Source: Certhia americana
Lineage: Eukaryota > Chordata > Aves > Passeriformes > Certhiidae
DNA: 64,000 nucleotides
Assembly: GCA_018697195.1 (NCBI GenBank)
Contig: CM031864.1
Span: forward strand, 22,071,943 to 22,135,942
Reading direction: 5' to 3'
Both the position numbers and the translations under genes were made by a program. The notes beneath the pieces were generated by a model. That model was not told where the DNA came from and did no database searches. It was given only the letters and a program-made list of their open reading frames with translations. Numbering within the stretch: the first letter of the stretch is position 1; each line of letters begins with the position of its first letter. Below are positions 22,729-33,859 of this stretch, one piece after another.

Positions 22729-25700
22729 CTGTTGGAAATAATAAAATGTACCCTTATTAATAGTGAAGGTAAATGTATACATAGGTACTGGTAAAAGATG
22801 ATTTTTAAAGTTTTGTCCATGATTTTCACTTGAATGCATGTTGAGAAGTAAAAATTGAGTTGTGTGATAGATTGCCCTGGGATTCAAGTTGGAAGTATCT
22901 GTTAATTATTTCTCTTTGTGTATTCATTTGAACTGAGAGACATTTAAACCTTTCTAATGTATCAGCTGTATCAGTGATGGTTTTGGTACTGAAAAGGCTT
23001 TCTGGAGGTTTTGATAGTGGTTTGTCTAGCTGGGCTTTGTTTCAGTATATGAAACATAATTCTAGAGATAAGATCCAGTGCTATTTTTTTGGTCTATTTC
23101 ACCATTTATAGAGGGACTAAGTGGCACAACAAGCCTGTAAAAACCTGTATGAAGAAATATACTAACATATAAACCAAAATTCTTGGGGGTTTGGGCTCCC
23201 TCTTGTCCTACCCTCAAATGGACTACACATGCTTAGATTGTAGTAATCAGTTTGCTAAGAACGGGATGTTCTACAGTGCCATGAAATAGGGAGGTAATCC
23301 TTTCAGGAAAGCTGTGTGGCTTTTAATATTCACTCCAAAGTCTTACATTTGCATAGGAATCATTGGCATTTCTGTTTCTGATGTTGATTGCAGATTTTCT
23401 TTGGGCAGATTTCTTACTGGGTATGTACTGATGTGAAAGGATAATTTTATCATATGTGCTTGAACAGCAGGTTTTGGCAGCCTCAAAGGAGTTCCTAAAG
23501 ATGAGATATATAGAATAAATACAATTTAAGAAAAAGAACTTCTAAACTTTGAATCATACATACACCTTGATAGCATTTAGTTGCAAGTTAATTTTAGGGT
23601 GAGTAGAATTTTCTATTGAATTGTAAAGCACAGTCCATCATTATTTGTGTTCTATCTGCATTGCAATAAGACAGAAAATGTTGTAGGATGCAGAGTAAGG
23701 AAAAAATTTCTCATAATAGCAGCACTCTGCTGCTGCTGTAACTTTCTCTCACAGTGTTCTATGCAATTGATTCTCAAATGCAGCTGCTGTACTTCCAGGC
23801 AATTACTGCTATTGAATGAAGCTGTCAAAAAATACTGTGACAAAACTTGTTTGCATTTCAGTCTAGTCTGTGCTACTGTTAGGAATCCATTTTATTTTTG
23901 TCACACAGTGTAATTTAATGCTAACAACAATTAAAAGTATGAATGTTAATTATGGAGAAATAGTTGATAGGAAACAGAGCTGCATCCTAATAATACCTTT
24001 TGAATATGCTTTTGAATCTTTTTATAGGAACATCCTCTTAAAATGTATTTTTTCTCACCACTAAATGTGTCAGCTAAAGAAGTTACATTTTTACTCTTCA
24101 TTACATTAGGAGGCCTGAAGAACTAATCTAAGAATTACCATGTTCTTAGAGTAAATACTTTGATTTCACTAAAGAGTGAAATTCTAATATATAACATCAC
24201 TGTGAAAGATAAAACATTCTTCCTCCTTAGATACCTGCTGTGTTTTTTTCCTTGCTGAATCTGCAACAGTGGGGTTTTCTGTTGTACTATATAGTTACTG
24301 CTACAGCTTACCTTCCACAAGGTCTGGTTACAACTTCATCTGGCTGTTTGGTTTTTTGAGCCTTTTGAGTGGAGATTCTCTTCTGTGAATAAGCTGGAGT
24401 TGTTGAGGCCATGTTTAAGACAAAAAAAAAAAAAAAAGGTAATTTTCTGCAATTTTAACTTTTTTTCTCTCTTTGGCATAAATTAAAAATCAAGTAACTA
24501 TCACTGCTGAATAAAACTTGAATATGTTTAAAGTTTTTTGTAAATGAAGACAGATTAACCTTTTTGTGTTTGCTCAAATTCAGATGAATTCATTCAAATG
24601 GAATGCAGATTTATATTCAGTTGCTTACAGTGAAAGATTGTAGTGGAGCAGTGTAGAAAAATCAGTGTCATAATCCTAATAATTACATGAATACTACTTT
24701 GATTTGTAATTTCACCGGATTGCTAGAGTCAAATAGCTAAATTGTACTTTCTTCTTGATGAAATTTTAGATTTTTCTTTAAGCTATCTTTTATTATGCTA
24801 GAGAGAGTCTAAGTGATTTTAAAAGGTACATGTTCAGATGATCAACATTTAATTTTTTTAAATTTTGCTCTCCATGACTTTGCATGTCACACAATATGAA
24901 GGTATAGCTGGAATTTTCTTTAGTATTTGTTTATGCTACATTAGGTAATGGCTGGCACTATAAAAGTTGGCACATTAATGTTTAATTTTCTTATCCTTTC
25001 ATGTGGTTCTGCAAAATGAGATATACCATAAACTAAGTATGAAAGGGATTCCTCTCATAAAGAACCAGGAAAAGTTAAATCTGCAGTGCATGGAGATTAA
25101 ACTTGACCAGGTATGTCAAAGTTGGATTTACAGTGCCAATGACTGCTTATACTAAATTCAGTGTGTCCTGGTATGTGTAGTGTGGCTTTCTGCCCCTTAA
25201 AAGCTAGCCTGTGTTTGTTAATTACACATCATACTTACAGGATGAACCAGAGCTTCTCTTTCTACATAGGGTACAAGAATGAACAGACTCTTTATAATTC
25301 CTGAGTTTTACTTGATCTCTGCTTCCCCTGGGGCATCTGCATCTAATTCCTGGAAACAGAGATGTGTGGATTAGAAAAACAAAACTGTAAGCAATGTTTC
25401 CTTGTAGGTGTTCATAGTTTTGCAATCACTGTACCTTTTCTTTCTTCACATAATCTTGTATTTAATGATTTGTAACTTAGAGTGTCACAGTTGACAAGGT
25501 CCTTGCTTTGTGAATCATTAAAAGAATCAAAGGCTGAGAAGTCTTCTGAATCGCTGCCTAAAATTCAAAAAATAAGTTAAAAGCATCTGAAAGATGAGAA
25601 ACTTTGGCTAATGTACTCAGGTCATTATTTGGCTTTCAGTACTGTAATTTCAGAGCCTTTTGCTGCCATTAATGCTACTGTAATTTGAGGAAGCACTTTT

Positions 25701-28700
25701 CACCCCCAGGAGAGTGGGGATTGAATTCAAGATGAGCTTTCAGCCCTGCCTGTAAGCTTGGAATGTATTTTTCTGGTGGTGCTTATTTTCAGACCAAGAA
25801 TTGGTTTGTTTGTTTTTTTTTTTTTTTTAATTAAGTTCTCCATGTCCCTTGTCCATAGTATTATGGAAACAGTGCAGCATAATAGGAATGGGATGAGAAT
25901 TTGAGCAGCTCTAGTATGGCACTGCTTTGCACCAACCAGAGCAAACAATAATCCCAGTGTATTATATTAAATAAAAAGGATATCACAAAAAAGTCAAGGA
26001 CAACTGATAGACAAAAGGTAAGAAAACCTGTATATTCAGACTTAAAACTGAATATAGGACAGTTCATGCTATTCTTCTTTAGTTGCTGGTTACTAAAAGC
26101 TTCAGAATATTCTGCAGTGGAAAGGAAAAATTGTTTTTAAGCAGAATAACGGATTTGAATCCAAAAACTGAAAGTACTGATGTGAAGTGTCTCAGTTGTC
26201 AAGCTTGGAATTATCTTCTAGAACATGAGGTAAATGCACATTAGAAGAAAAGTCAAAATCAAAACATTGTGTGCACTTCACTGCCATGCTGTTGAAAACA
26301 TTAGCTGTGGCAGTATTTGGAAACTTACCTAGAAAGCTGAATTAGATTTATAGAGTAATTCAGGTTGGACAGGACTTTTGGTGGTCATCTGATTGTCCCC
26401 TCTCAAAGCAGGCTCAACTAAAATGAAGTTGCGTAGAACACTGTCCAGCTGAGTTCTGAATATCTCTCAGAATATCTCCCTACAGCAAACTGTTTCAATG
26501 TTTGACCAAGTTAAAAATCTTTCATTGATATCTAACTGAAAATTTTATTGCAACCTGTCTGTTGCCTCTTGGTCTGTCACTGAGAGTTCCACAGTGAATT
26601 TGACCTGGTGCTCTTTTTAGTTTGCTTTTTATTCTTAGTGTTTTGTGCTCTGCTAAGCAATGTTTGCTAAAACTACAGTTTTCATGTTGAGACATAAAAG
26701 CAATGTATTTCTTGTCAGGATTCCCTAGCAGGTTTAAGCACAGTTCTGACCTTTGTATGCCCTCATGACTTACTCAGGTTGGTATCTGATAAATCAGTTG
26801 GTTTTCTCTGCACGAAGAGTGGAGAAGTTCCAGTTTTTCCTTCCTGGATGTTTGTATTTCTTGGAGCATGGAAACAGAATATTTTCATTGTATCTTAATA
26901 TTTCTATGATAAGACTTATAAACATCTTATACTAATGATTAATTACTTAATTGAGAAGAAATCAGATTTATTCACAGAAAGAACTACTTGTATCAGTTAT
27001 CTGAAAAGGTGGTAAGCAGAAGTTTAAATTAATAATTAACTAGTTGAAAAATAATGAACCCTTTAGTTAAAGGACACATGCTTACAAAAGTACCCTGACT
27101 TCCCACAGTTAAAAATGCTTAAAAGTAGAGATTTTGATAATCCTGTATTGGAATAGTAAAGTAGTATGACATCTTAGATACATCCACCTGTTACCACTGA
27201 TGGTGTTTTGATAAACATACATAAAATATGATTTGGTTTCTTAGTAACTTTGAGCTGTTATTTAGGCTTTAATTTAATGCCTTTAGATAGTCAGAGGAAT
27301 ATTTGAGATGTACCTTCTGAGAGAAAAAGAACAAGGTTCTGTGTTTATTTGATGTGTATTTTTAACTTTGGGTGTACAGATTCACCAAGTTTATTTGGAA
27401 GATTTTCTGCCCATTTATGAACATACTCATCAGAAGATTGAACTAATATTCTTTCAATGACAGAAAAAAGTAGAAGCTAGGTGAGTTTTATTAGACGACT
27501 ATTAATACCTGCCCTGTAAAATAATCTGACAGAATTAGGTTAATATGACTGTGTTCTATGCTGCATGCATTCTTTCTCCAGAAGCTCTGCTTCTCTACTG
27601 GAACTTAGTTCAGTTCTCTTTTTTTAACATTAGACTGGTTAAGGGGAGACCATTTATTTTATTTTTCTAATCTTACTGAGATGCTTAACACCTATGAAGT
27701 GCTTCCCAGGAGGATGGAGATGGTATTTAGAATTTTCACAAGGTTTTGATTGTTCATTATGTAAGGATCTGCATCCCTCCTCTTTCTTGTTTAATTAAAA
27801 ATACCTCACAAATATTGGCAAATTATCTTTTACTGGCACTGTATTCTGACTAGTTATTCACATCCTGAATTTGTGTGGCTGTCAAGAATTTTATAGGGAA
27901 GTATGGTTTAACTCGTAGGTGAAAGTGATGGTGTTTTGGCTTCAGGAAATACTATCAGACTGAAAAAGTAGGAGGAATTCTTGGATATGTAGTTGTAGAA
28001 TTTTTATTCTGGAAATGTTTGTGTTGCTTTTCAGAGATTTCAGTCATCCTAATTTTCTTATTCAGCAATTAATTTTATGTATGTTTTTATAAAAACTTCA
28101 ACAGTTGTTTCCAAGTTTTCACTTACATGTGAAGGCAAATATTGCACTTTTTGCCTTCTAAAGAAAGTTGATTTGTTGATGGGATTACGTCAGTTTTATG
28201 ATTTCTTTCTTCCTCATGGTTCTTGTGAAAAAATGGAGTTTCAGTGCCTCTTTTTTGTGGAAGATCAGCAGTGCTTGATGCTGCCAAGCTCTGTACAAAG
28301 TAACAAAGCATAGACAAGGAAACATTGATTATGAAAGCATTTGTTGAGACTTACCTGTGATTTGTAGAAGGCAAAAGTTTTGGGTGGGTTTTTTTTGGGT
28401 TTTTTGTTTGTTTGTTTGTTTGTTTGTTTGTTTTTGTGTGTGTGTGGGGGGTGGTTTTTTTGTTTGTTTGTTTGGTTGGTTTGGTTTTTTGGTTTTTTTT
28501 TGCCGGGGGGAAGGGGTGGGGAGTGAGTATGTGTATTTATGAGCTGGGAGAAAACATTCTTAGGAGTAAACTCAGTTTTCTCTATCACAACACTATTTGG
28601 TCTTCTAGTATTCTGTAGCTTAAGATCTTGAACAAAGTAATCTTTGACAAAGTAACTTTTGCTCCCATGAACTGATAGTGACTAATTCCCCAAAACAGCT

Positions 28701-31700
28701 TTGCAGAAGTTATATTAGCTACTCATATTTTCTTACTGTGAAATAAAAAATTACCTGGAACTAAGAACATTCAATATAGTTGTGTTTGTTATACTTAGGT
28801 TTCTGTAACAGTTAATAACATATTAGCAAGTTAATATTTCATTACAAATATTTTCTTTTGAAGTAACATGCTCTCTAAAAGCATCATGCTCTTACTAGAG
28901 GAGAACATAAATCACACAAGTGCACTCAGGTCCTCAAGACTTCCATTAATAAAACAGAGTAATTGTAGTCTTTAATAAAAGTCAGTTACCTCACAGAAGG
29001 ACTGGGCAGATTCATAGGAAGTCAGTGACAGTGACAGGCTGCCTTTGCTGCCTTCAATTTGTTCTTGAATGTCTTCAAGCAGCATGCCAAGTCTGAATAT
29101 TCCTCCTTCCACCCTTCTAAATCCAATCACAACCCACAGTTACTTAAAACTCTCTAAACTTATCTTCTGTTTCTCACCATGATAACCATAGTGGACATTG
29201 CAGTACCTTTCCCATAGGAAAAAGTAAAATGTATGGAGTTCACCGAGTCCCTTTTAAGTATTTAAATTAATCAAACAGACATGCCAATTACAAGTAGGAT
29301 ATATAAAGCCCAAGGTAAATTTTGGCCAAATAACTCATAGTTTACCACATTAAGATAGTATTTTCACTTCAGAAAAGCTCTAATGGATAAAGGAAGTAAA
29401 AGCTGTAAGACAGTGAAAGAAAACATACTGATGTAGTACTTAGCACTTCTCTTCTAACCTCTCAGGATCAAACTCTCCAAGGTTGATGGGCTTGTCCTTG
29501 TAGTTCTGCAGCTGTAAGTTGTGGTGTTCTTCTCTAGCTTTTAAATAATTTCTTTCCAAGGCATCAAGGTATCGTTTCAGTTGATTTAATGCCTTCATCA
29601 ATAAGAAATAATTCAATACAAAATCTCATGATAACTTAGCATAAGTAGCTATTACTACGTCTTGCTGTGTAAGCCAGATGTTATTTGCAGTGCTGTTGGT
29701 GAAAATTTTGGTAGTTCTTTGAATTGAAACAGGACTGCATATTGTATATTCACCTAATAATCTGTGCTGCTCTACTATGTGCAAGTAAAATGATAAAAAT
29801 TATTTCTGAACTGATGCCCTACATGTCAAAATTTCTAACTTACATGGCAACTTCAGGCTTTTTATTAATGGTTTTGAGTCAGAATCCTTAAAAGATTTAA
29901 AGAGTTTGTCCACCTACTGAACACCTTCATTTTTGCTTCCTAATCTCATACCTGAATTGAGAAGAATAAACATCCATTTCAGGTAAACATCAAGAATCTT
30001 GCCAGAAAATTGTAAGTCTACAGCCATTTCAAGTGCATTTCAGATAGCTCAAAATACATAAATTAATTTACCAGATATTTGTCTTGTAAAAAGATTGTTT
30101 CTTGGATCATATGCTTAGAGAACTCTTCCACCTTCAAGACAAAATATTAGACTTGCATTATATTTAAACAAATCTGCCAAGTGAGTACAGAATTTGAGCA
30201 TCAGTGCAAAGTATATATTGAAACAGAGCTCTTACTTTCTTAGTCAGTTGCTCTGTCTGATCCTTTAGAATTTGTGACATCTTTTCTCCTAGTGTTTGTT
30301 CTGTCAGTGAATCAGAAGGATTTAGACACTGTGCTTCTAGTGTCCCAGCTGCTGGTAGTGCTGCTGCTGCTGCTCCAGGCTGCAGTCCTATGGAATACAA
30401 GGTAAGACTGTTCAATTGAAGTTTTGACCCGAAAGTGTAATCAAATTACATTAAAACATCATTTGTAGAGCTTTTGTAATTTTATTTACTTGCTTTAAGC
30501 AAACCATATGTAGGTTGTACAGGGACAGGAGCACGTAATGTGACGACATCAGGTGGTGTCCCAGTGTGTCCTGAGGAAATGGCAATGCTGGCATTTGCAA
30601 AGTCTGACTGAGGAAGTATCTGTTAAAATGAGAACCTTCATTATAGATACAATATACAGAACACTTATGGACCTGGACAAAAACTTTAACTCAAAATAAA
30701 AAATATTAGTGAAATGTTTATTGTAACAGTACCATTTAATTTTCTGAGTTGATAGTTTGAGATGTGTATAAAGTGTCTCATTGTATAATTATACTTCTGC
30801 TCTGTGTTGTGATAATACAGAGGATTTGTATAAATGGGAAATACAATATGAAGATGACAAAATAGTTTAGGGGATAGTCATAGTCCTAGAGGTAAAGAAG
30901 AAGGATTTTTTAAAAAAAGTGTTTTGAGAGATTTACCTGAGGATTGAATCTCAGATGGTCAATATGATTCTGGATGTCAGCATGCTGTGTCAGCATCTCA
31001 TTTGCAGCCAGGAAATAATAGGAAAAACTATTAAAACTTGTTGCAACTCAAGCAATTTACTAAGATATAAATCTAGGAATGGAATTAAGAATCTGTAAAG
31101 CTCAGTGAGTGAGCTCCATGTCAGGGCATGAAATTGAGCAGTGGTTATCTAATTACTAACAAGCTTTAAAATAAATTCACTCCAGTAAGAGAAATATTAT
31201 TGTTGAAAAAAATCCTTTAGAAAGAATTAACTTGTCAATAAATACCAGTCTCAGTAGTTGAAGAGTGTTAGATGTGAAAAAAGGCAAAGATGTCTTAACA
31301 TGGGCAGAGTGTAAAAATAGAATGTTGTTCTTAAGAATGAAGTATTTTTTGTGAATTTAAACATTTAAATATAACACGAGAAATAACAATTTATAGTGGA
31401 TTTCTTAATGATTTGATAGGATGCTTTATCATCACAAACAATGCTCCAGTGTTAAATACTGGAGTATTAAACAATACTCAGCCTTTAAATAATTGGTAAT
31501 GACAATTCTGCATAAAGCCAGTCCCACAGAACTTTATTTGTGAAAGCAGTTTTTGAGTCAAGTGATGTACCTCACTGATACCTACAGAGTGTCTATAGAG
31601 CTAGTCATGTTAGATTTTATGGGATACAGAGTATCTTCTTACAATAAACCACTCTTATCCAATGTGAAGAGTCTCTTCAAGCATCCTAATTACCTGTAAC

Positions 31701-32773
31701 TGTTGCAGCAGTTCTGAAATACTCTCTTCTTCTTGATTCTCTACTTCAGCAGAATTGATGTACTTCTTATTTTCCAAAGAGTTCTTCACAGTTACTGATT
31801 TGCTTAGCAAAATAGGAAAGGGTTTTGCTCTCCCAGTTGAAGGAACTGAGGTAATATTGTCAGGTCTTTTTGGTGCTTTAACTTCTGAAGCAACTTCAGA
31901 GAAGTCTGGAAGGCAATAGTGAGCTTGCCCTTGGCCATATTTGAGCTCACAAGGTGAAACTGTTCTCTTGAACAGGACTCTCTCATCTTTCATGTTTTGA
32001 AAGGTGTGTGTACCTCCATTCTCATTAATCAGTTGTGAATATTCTTGTCTGCACCCACACTGACCAGAAGAAAAAATAGGTTTCTTTGAAACAGATCTAT
32101 TTTCATTTAACAAGTTCCCATTTTTGTCATGAGCCTTTACTTCTTCATGCTTTTCTAAGGGATACTCCTCGGAGCTCGTTGCCCATTGTTCGTGCACTAA
32201 AGGGCCTTTGTGTTCTGAAGGCTCAGGTTTGCTCCCAGTGTCATCGATACTTTCAGTAAAGGACACCTCTGGTATTGTCTCACATTCAATTAAGTGGCAT
32301 GTGCTTAGTAATTCTCCCCTAGAGAAATGACGCAGGAGCACATTGGACATCTTGGAGGTAGTTCCATGTTCTTTGCTATCTGGTTTATTTTTATTATTAC
32401 CAACAGGTAATTCCTTCTTAAAGGAAGCTTGAGGCATTTCAGTTGGAACTCCAGTTGTTCCTTTGGTGCCTCTGTGATGACTGGAGAATTCTTCAGACCG
32501 TAGAGGAGTTTCATAATTGGCTGCTGCTTTTATGTTTTTGTTATCTTCAGAACAGGCTAAGTTTAAAATACCAGAAATATCTTTTGTACAATTACAGGCA
32601 TTCAAATTACCTGAATTATCGTTGTATTTACAGCTTATTCCTACATCTCCATCATAAACTAAGTAATCTTCCTCATCAGTTGCATCTGTGCTACAGTCTA
32701 ATGCACCTGAAAATGAATTATTCATTTGGGCTTTCATCCAGTCTGACAGTTTGCACTTTTTTGTAGTCTCCAT
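22609..32773 (-). CDS. AKNAD1: AKNA domain-containing protein 1, 14 coding exons
   Basis: A relative of AKNA (a centrosomal, microtubule-organising protein); its own role is poorly known. Minus-strand exons in order are 32773-31694, 30996-30937, 30619-30505, 30387-30236, 30131-30072, 29592-29459, 29113-28990, 28290-28127, 27450-27386, 25557-25435, 25349-25239, 24393-24312, 23494-23347 and 22728-22609. All phases agree and give 845 residues, against about 836 in human. Family hallmarks are the YDGD segment near residue 42, LLRHFSRGELLS (about 146-157) with an IECETIPEVSF-type motif, KYGQGQAHYCLPDFSEVASE (about 278-297), a coiled-coil middle (LKDQTEQLTKKVEEFSKHM, then FDPERVEGGIFRLGMLLEDI) and a C-terminal helix LDRAIETANSLKKATERMVQ. 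The start was chosen as the first in-frame ATG (context GATATGG). The frame is open back to 32850 but has no earlier ATG. It is divergently paired with GPSM2. Confidence 0.92.
23347..23494 (-). CDS. AKNAD1: AKNAD1 coding exon 13
   Basis: The acceptor is atctttag and the donor gtaaga. It reads NSFEAAKTCCSSTYDKIILS then HQYIPSKKSAQRKSAINIRN. Confidence 0.85.
24312..24393 (-). CDS. AKNAD1: AKNAD1 coding exon 12
   Basis: The acceptor is actccag, downstream of a T16 run on the minus strand (24437-24422). The donor is gtaagc. Begins YSQKRISTQKAQKTKQPDEV. Confidence 0.78.
25239..25349 (-). CDS. AKNAD1: AKNAD1 coding exon 11
   Basis: The acceptor is gtttccag and the donor gtaagt. Begins IRCRCPRGSRDQVKLRNYKE and continues SVHSCTLCRKRSSGSS; rich in cysteine and basic residues. 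Confidence 0.82.
25435..25557 (-). CDS. AKNAD1: AKNAD1 coding exon 10
   Basis: The acceptor is gaattttag and the donor gtacag. Begins SDSEDFSAFDSFNDSQSKDL, a serine- and acid-rich stretch. Confidence 0.82.
26335..26625 (-). mobile_element. Diverged CR1 LINE fragment (3' end)
   Basis: In an AKNAD1 intron. The plus strand reads like the reverse complement of an avian CR1 3' end: ATTCAGGTTGGACAGGAC, then GGTCATCTGATTGTCCCCTC, CAAAGCAGGCTCAACTA, GTCCAGCTGAGTTCTGAATA and TTGCCTCTTGGTCTGTCACT. Recognised from memory of the CR1 consensus. It is clearly old (many substitutions and indels) and 5'-truncated. Confidence 0.75.
27386..27450 (-). CDS. AKNAD1: AKNAD1 coding exon 9
   Basis: The acceptor is cattgaaag and the donor gtgaat. 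Reads ILVQSSDEYVHKWAENLPNK after the split isoleucine. Only this donor links in frame to the exon at 25557. Confidence 0.8.
28127..28290 (-). CDS. AKNAD1: AKNAD1 coding exon 8
   Basis: The acceptor is tttgtacag and the donor gtaagt. Begins SLAASSTADLPQKRGTETPF and ends KKCNICLH. The CxxC element parallels the mammalian CAFCRRL; the rest is diverged. Confidence 0.85.
28379..28505 (+). repeat. T/G low-complexity block with (TTTG)n core
   Basis: Tandem TTTG units at about 28404-28432 are followed by a TG run, a G6 run and more TTTG/GGTTT, ending in CCGGGGGG. It lies in the AKNAD1 intron between the exons at 28127 and 28990. Open frames across it are repeat artefacts. Confidence 0.88.
28990..29113 (-). 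CDS. AKNAD1: AKNAD1 coding exon 7
   Basis: Begins VEGGIFRLGMLLEDIQEQIE and ends SYESAQSFCE. The donor is gtaact. Matches mammalian VEGEIFKLEMLLEDVKEKM. Confidence 0.92.
29459..29592 (-). CDS. AKNAD1: AKNAD1 coding exon 6
   Basis: Begins ALNQLKRYLDALERNYLKAR and ends INLGEFDPER, matching the mammalian VGDFDPER. The acceptor is gatgaag and the donor gttaga. Confidence 0.92.
30072..30131 (-). CDS. AKNAD1: AKNAD1 coding exon 5
   Basis: Twenty whole codons: VEEFSKHMIQETIFLQDKYL. The acceptor is cttgaag and the donor gtaaat. Matches the VQEFSKRI segment of the mammalian protein. Confidence 0.9.
30236..30387 (-). CDS. AKNAD1: AKNAD1 coding exon 4
   Basis: The acceptor is ttccatag and the donor gtaaga. 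Begins LQPGAAAAALPAAGTLEAQC with an alanine run encoded by (GCA)n, then GEKMSQILKDQTEQLTKK, the start of the coiled coil. Confidence 0.9.
30505..30619 (-). CDS. AKNAD1: AKNAD1 coding exon 3, weak donor
   Basis: Begins ILPQSDFANASIAISSGHTG and ends APVPVQPTYG in phase 1. The phase-compatible donor is gtttgc, which lacks G at +5. A consensus GC donor (aaagcaagt) 12 bases downstream would shift the next exon into a stop. Confidence 0.8.
30937..30996 (-). CDS. AKNAD1: AKNAD1 coding exon 2
   Basis: Twenty whole codons: MLTQHADIQNHIDHLRFNPQ. The acceptor is caaatgag and the donor gtaaat. Only this acceptor keeps the phase; the alternative tag acceptor upstream would bring in a stop. Confidence 0.85.
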
Positions 32774-32850
32774 ATCCAATTTATGTAGAATATCAATGCC
32801 ATTGCTTTGCCAGTTTTGGACAGAGCTTTTATTATTGCATGGATCGAAAT
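31694..32850 (-). CDS. AKNAD1: AKNAD1 large 5' coding exon
   Basis: The acceptor on the minus strand is acattccag after 32850 and the donor is gtaatt below 31694. The frame is open for the whole 1157 bases; coding probably begins at the ATG at 32773-32771. It contains EEDYLVYDGDVGISC, SNVLLRHFSRGELLS and KYGQGQAHYCLPDFSEVASE, and ends ISELLQQLQ. The 77 bases above 32773 may be 5' UTR. Confidence 0.93.
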
Positions 32851-33078
32851 CTGGAATGTATGATTAATAGTTATTTTATACTCAAATATACATGCTATAA
32901 TAATAATACCTAGTTCTCTATATAATTAATATTTAATTATCTCTCTATTGTAGCTTTTTTAAACAATCGTACTGACGTGGATGCTTCCCTATTTGCACTA
33001 GTGTTAAGTCTGCATTGACTGTGGAGGAAATAAACACAAATGACAAAAGCATTGGGAACAGCATCTGCTGCCAGATAC

Positions 33079-33100
33079 CTGTCCTTGCTCATTAATGCCG
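33079..33100 (-). other. Candidate 22-nt 5' UTR exon of AKNAD1
   Basis: On the minus strand, a strong acceptor (cttttccactgcag) and strong donor (cag|gtatct) bracket 22 bases containing ATG AGC AAG GAC AG. Joined to the exon at 32850, this ATG opens a 10-codon upstream frame that stops, while the main frame has stops before its first ATG at 32773. That fits a non-coding exon with a short upstream ORF. Transcript data would decide. Confidence 0.4.
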
Positions 33101-33358
33101 CTGCAGTGGAAAAGACAAAAAAACTTTGTAACAGAGCCACGAGTGGCACTAGAGTTCAACCTCAGGCTGATAAAACCCAAACAAATCCCCTAACCCCCTT
33201 ATTCCCCCCCCCGCTTCTCTCACCGCTCTAAAGCGTCCCTTTAGCTTATGCTCTAGAGATAAGATCACAAACTTTGTTCCCAACCTACTTCTCGTCCCCG
33301 TGCATCAGATAAAATGCAATTAATTAGCAGCTCATCACCAAAAAACTCGTTGTTTCAC

Positions 33359-33450
33359 CTTATCTGTAGTCGCTCGAGGCGAAGGTGCAGCCTCGCTTTC
33401 CTGGGCTACCAGTGCAGCAGCACGGCCCTGCCGTTCCCGTTCGGTGGGAC
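33359..33450 (-). other. Candidate first exon of AKNAD1
   Basis: At the edge of the CpG island the minus strand offers a donor (gataag|gtgaaa) below 33359. The 5' end is unknown and the upper limit given is a guess. Confidence 0.25.
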
Positions 33451-33619
33451 AGCGCGATCGGGCTGCAGGGGCCGGTGCCGGGCGGTGCCTCGGAGCCCGC
33501 CCCAAGGCCCCGCCCGGGCCCCGCCCGCATCCCGGAAGCGGGCCCCGCATCGGCGGCGGACCCGCATCCCGGGCGGCCCGATCCCGAGCGGATCGCATCC
33601 CCGCCCGGGTCCCGGCCCG

Positions 33620-33740
33620 GTCCCGCCCTGGTCCCGCCCGGTCCCGCCCGGTCCCGCCCGGTCCCGCCCGGTCCCGCCCGGTCCCGCATCTCCCCCGCCC
33701 CTCCCGCCCCTCCCGCCCCGGTCCCGCCCCGGTCCCGCCC
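33620..33740 (+). repeat. 10-bp tandem array of GC boxes
   Basis: About seven near-perfect copies of GTCCCGCCCG run from about 33630 to 33688, then decay into CTCCCGCCCC and CCGGTCCCGCC copies to about 33740. Each unit carries a CCGCCC (Sp1/KLF-type) core. Copy number in such arrays is often polymorphic or misassembled. Confidence 0.92.
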
Positions 33741-33825
33741 CCCGCTGCCCATTGGTCCGTGCGGATGATGCGGCCCCGCCGGCCGTTGGCGGCCGCGCCC
33801 CCGGGGCCGGGCGCGCGCGGCGGCG

Positions 33826-33830
33826 ATTGG
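33826..33830 (-). promoter_or_regulatory. Inverted CCAAT box
   Basis: ATTGG on the plus strand in the context cggcgattggcgg, about 125 bases upstream of the GPSM2 exon 1 donor. A second copy (cccattggtcc) is at 33751-33755. Candidate NF-Y sites. Confidence 0.55.
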
Positions 33831-33859
33831 CGGGTTCGAGGAGCGGCTGCGCGTGGGCG

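Noticed and set aside
28265..28618. Open frames rich in F/V/C or K/N/Q/T across the TTTG block
   Set aside because: Translations of a simple repeat. The real coding part here is only the AKNAD1 exon at 28127-28290.
30490..30500. GC donor aaagcaagt for AKNAD1 coding exon 3
   Set aside because: It matches the consensus, but the resulting phase puts a TAG in the next exon. The gtttgc donor keeps the frame.
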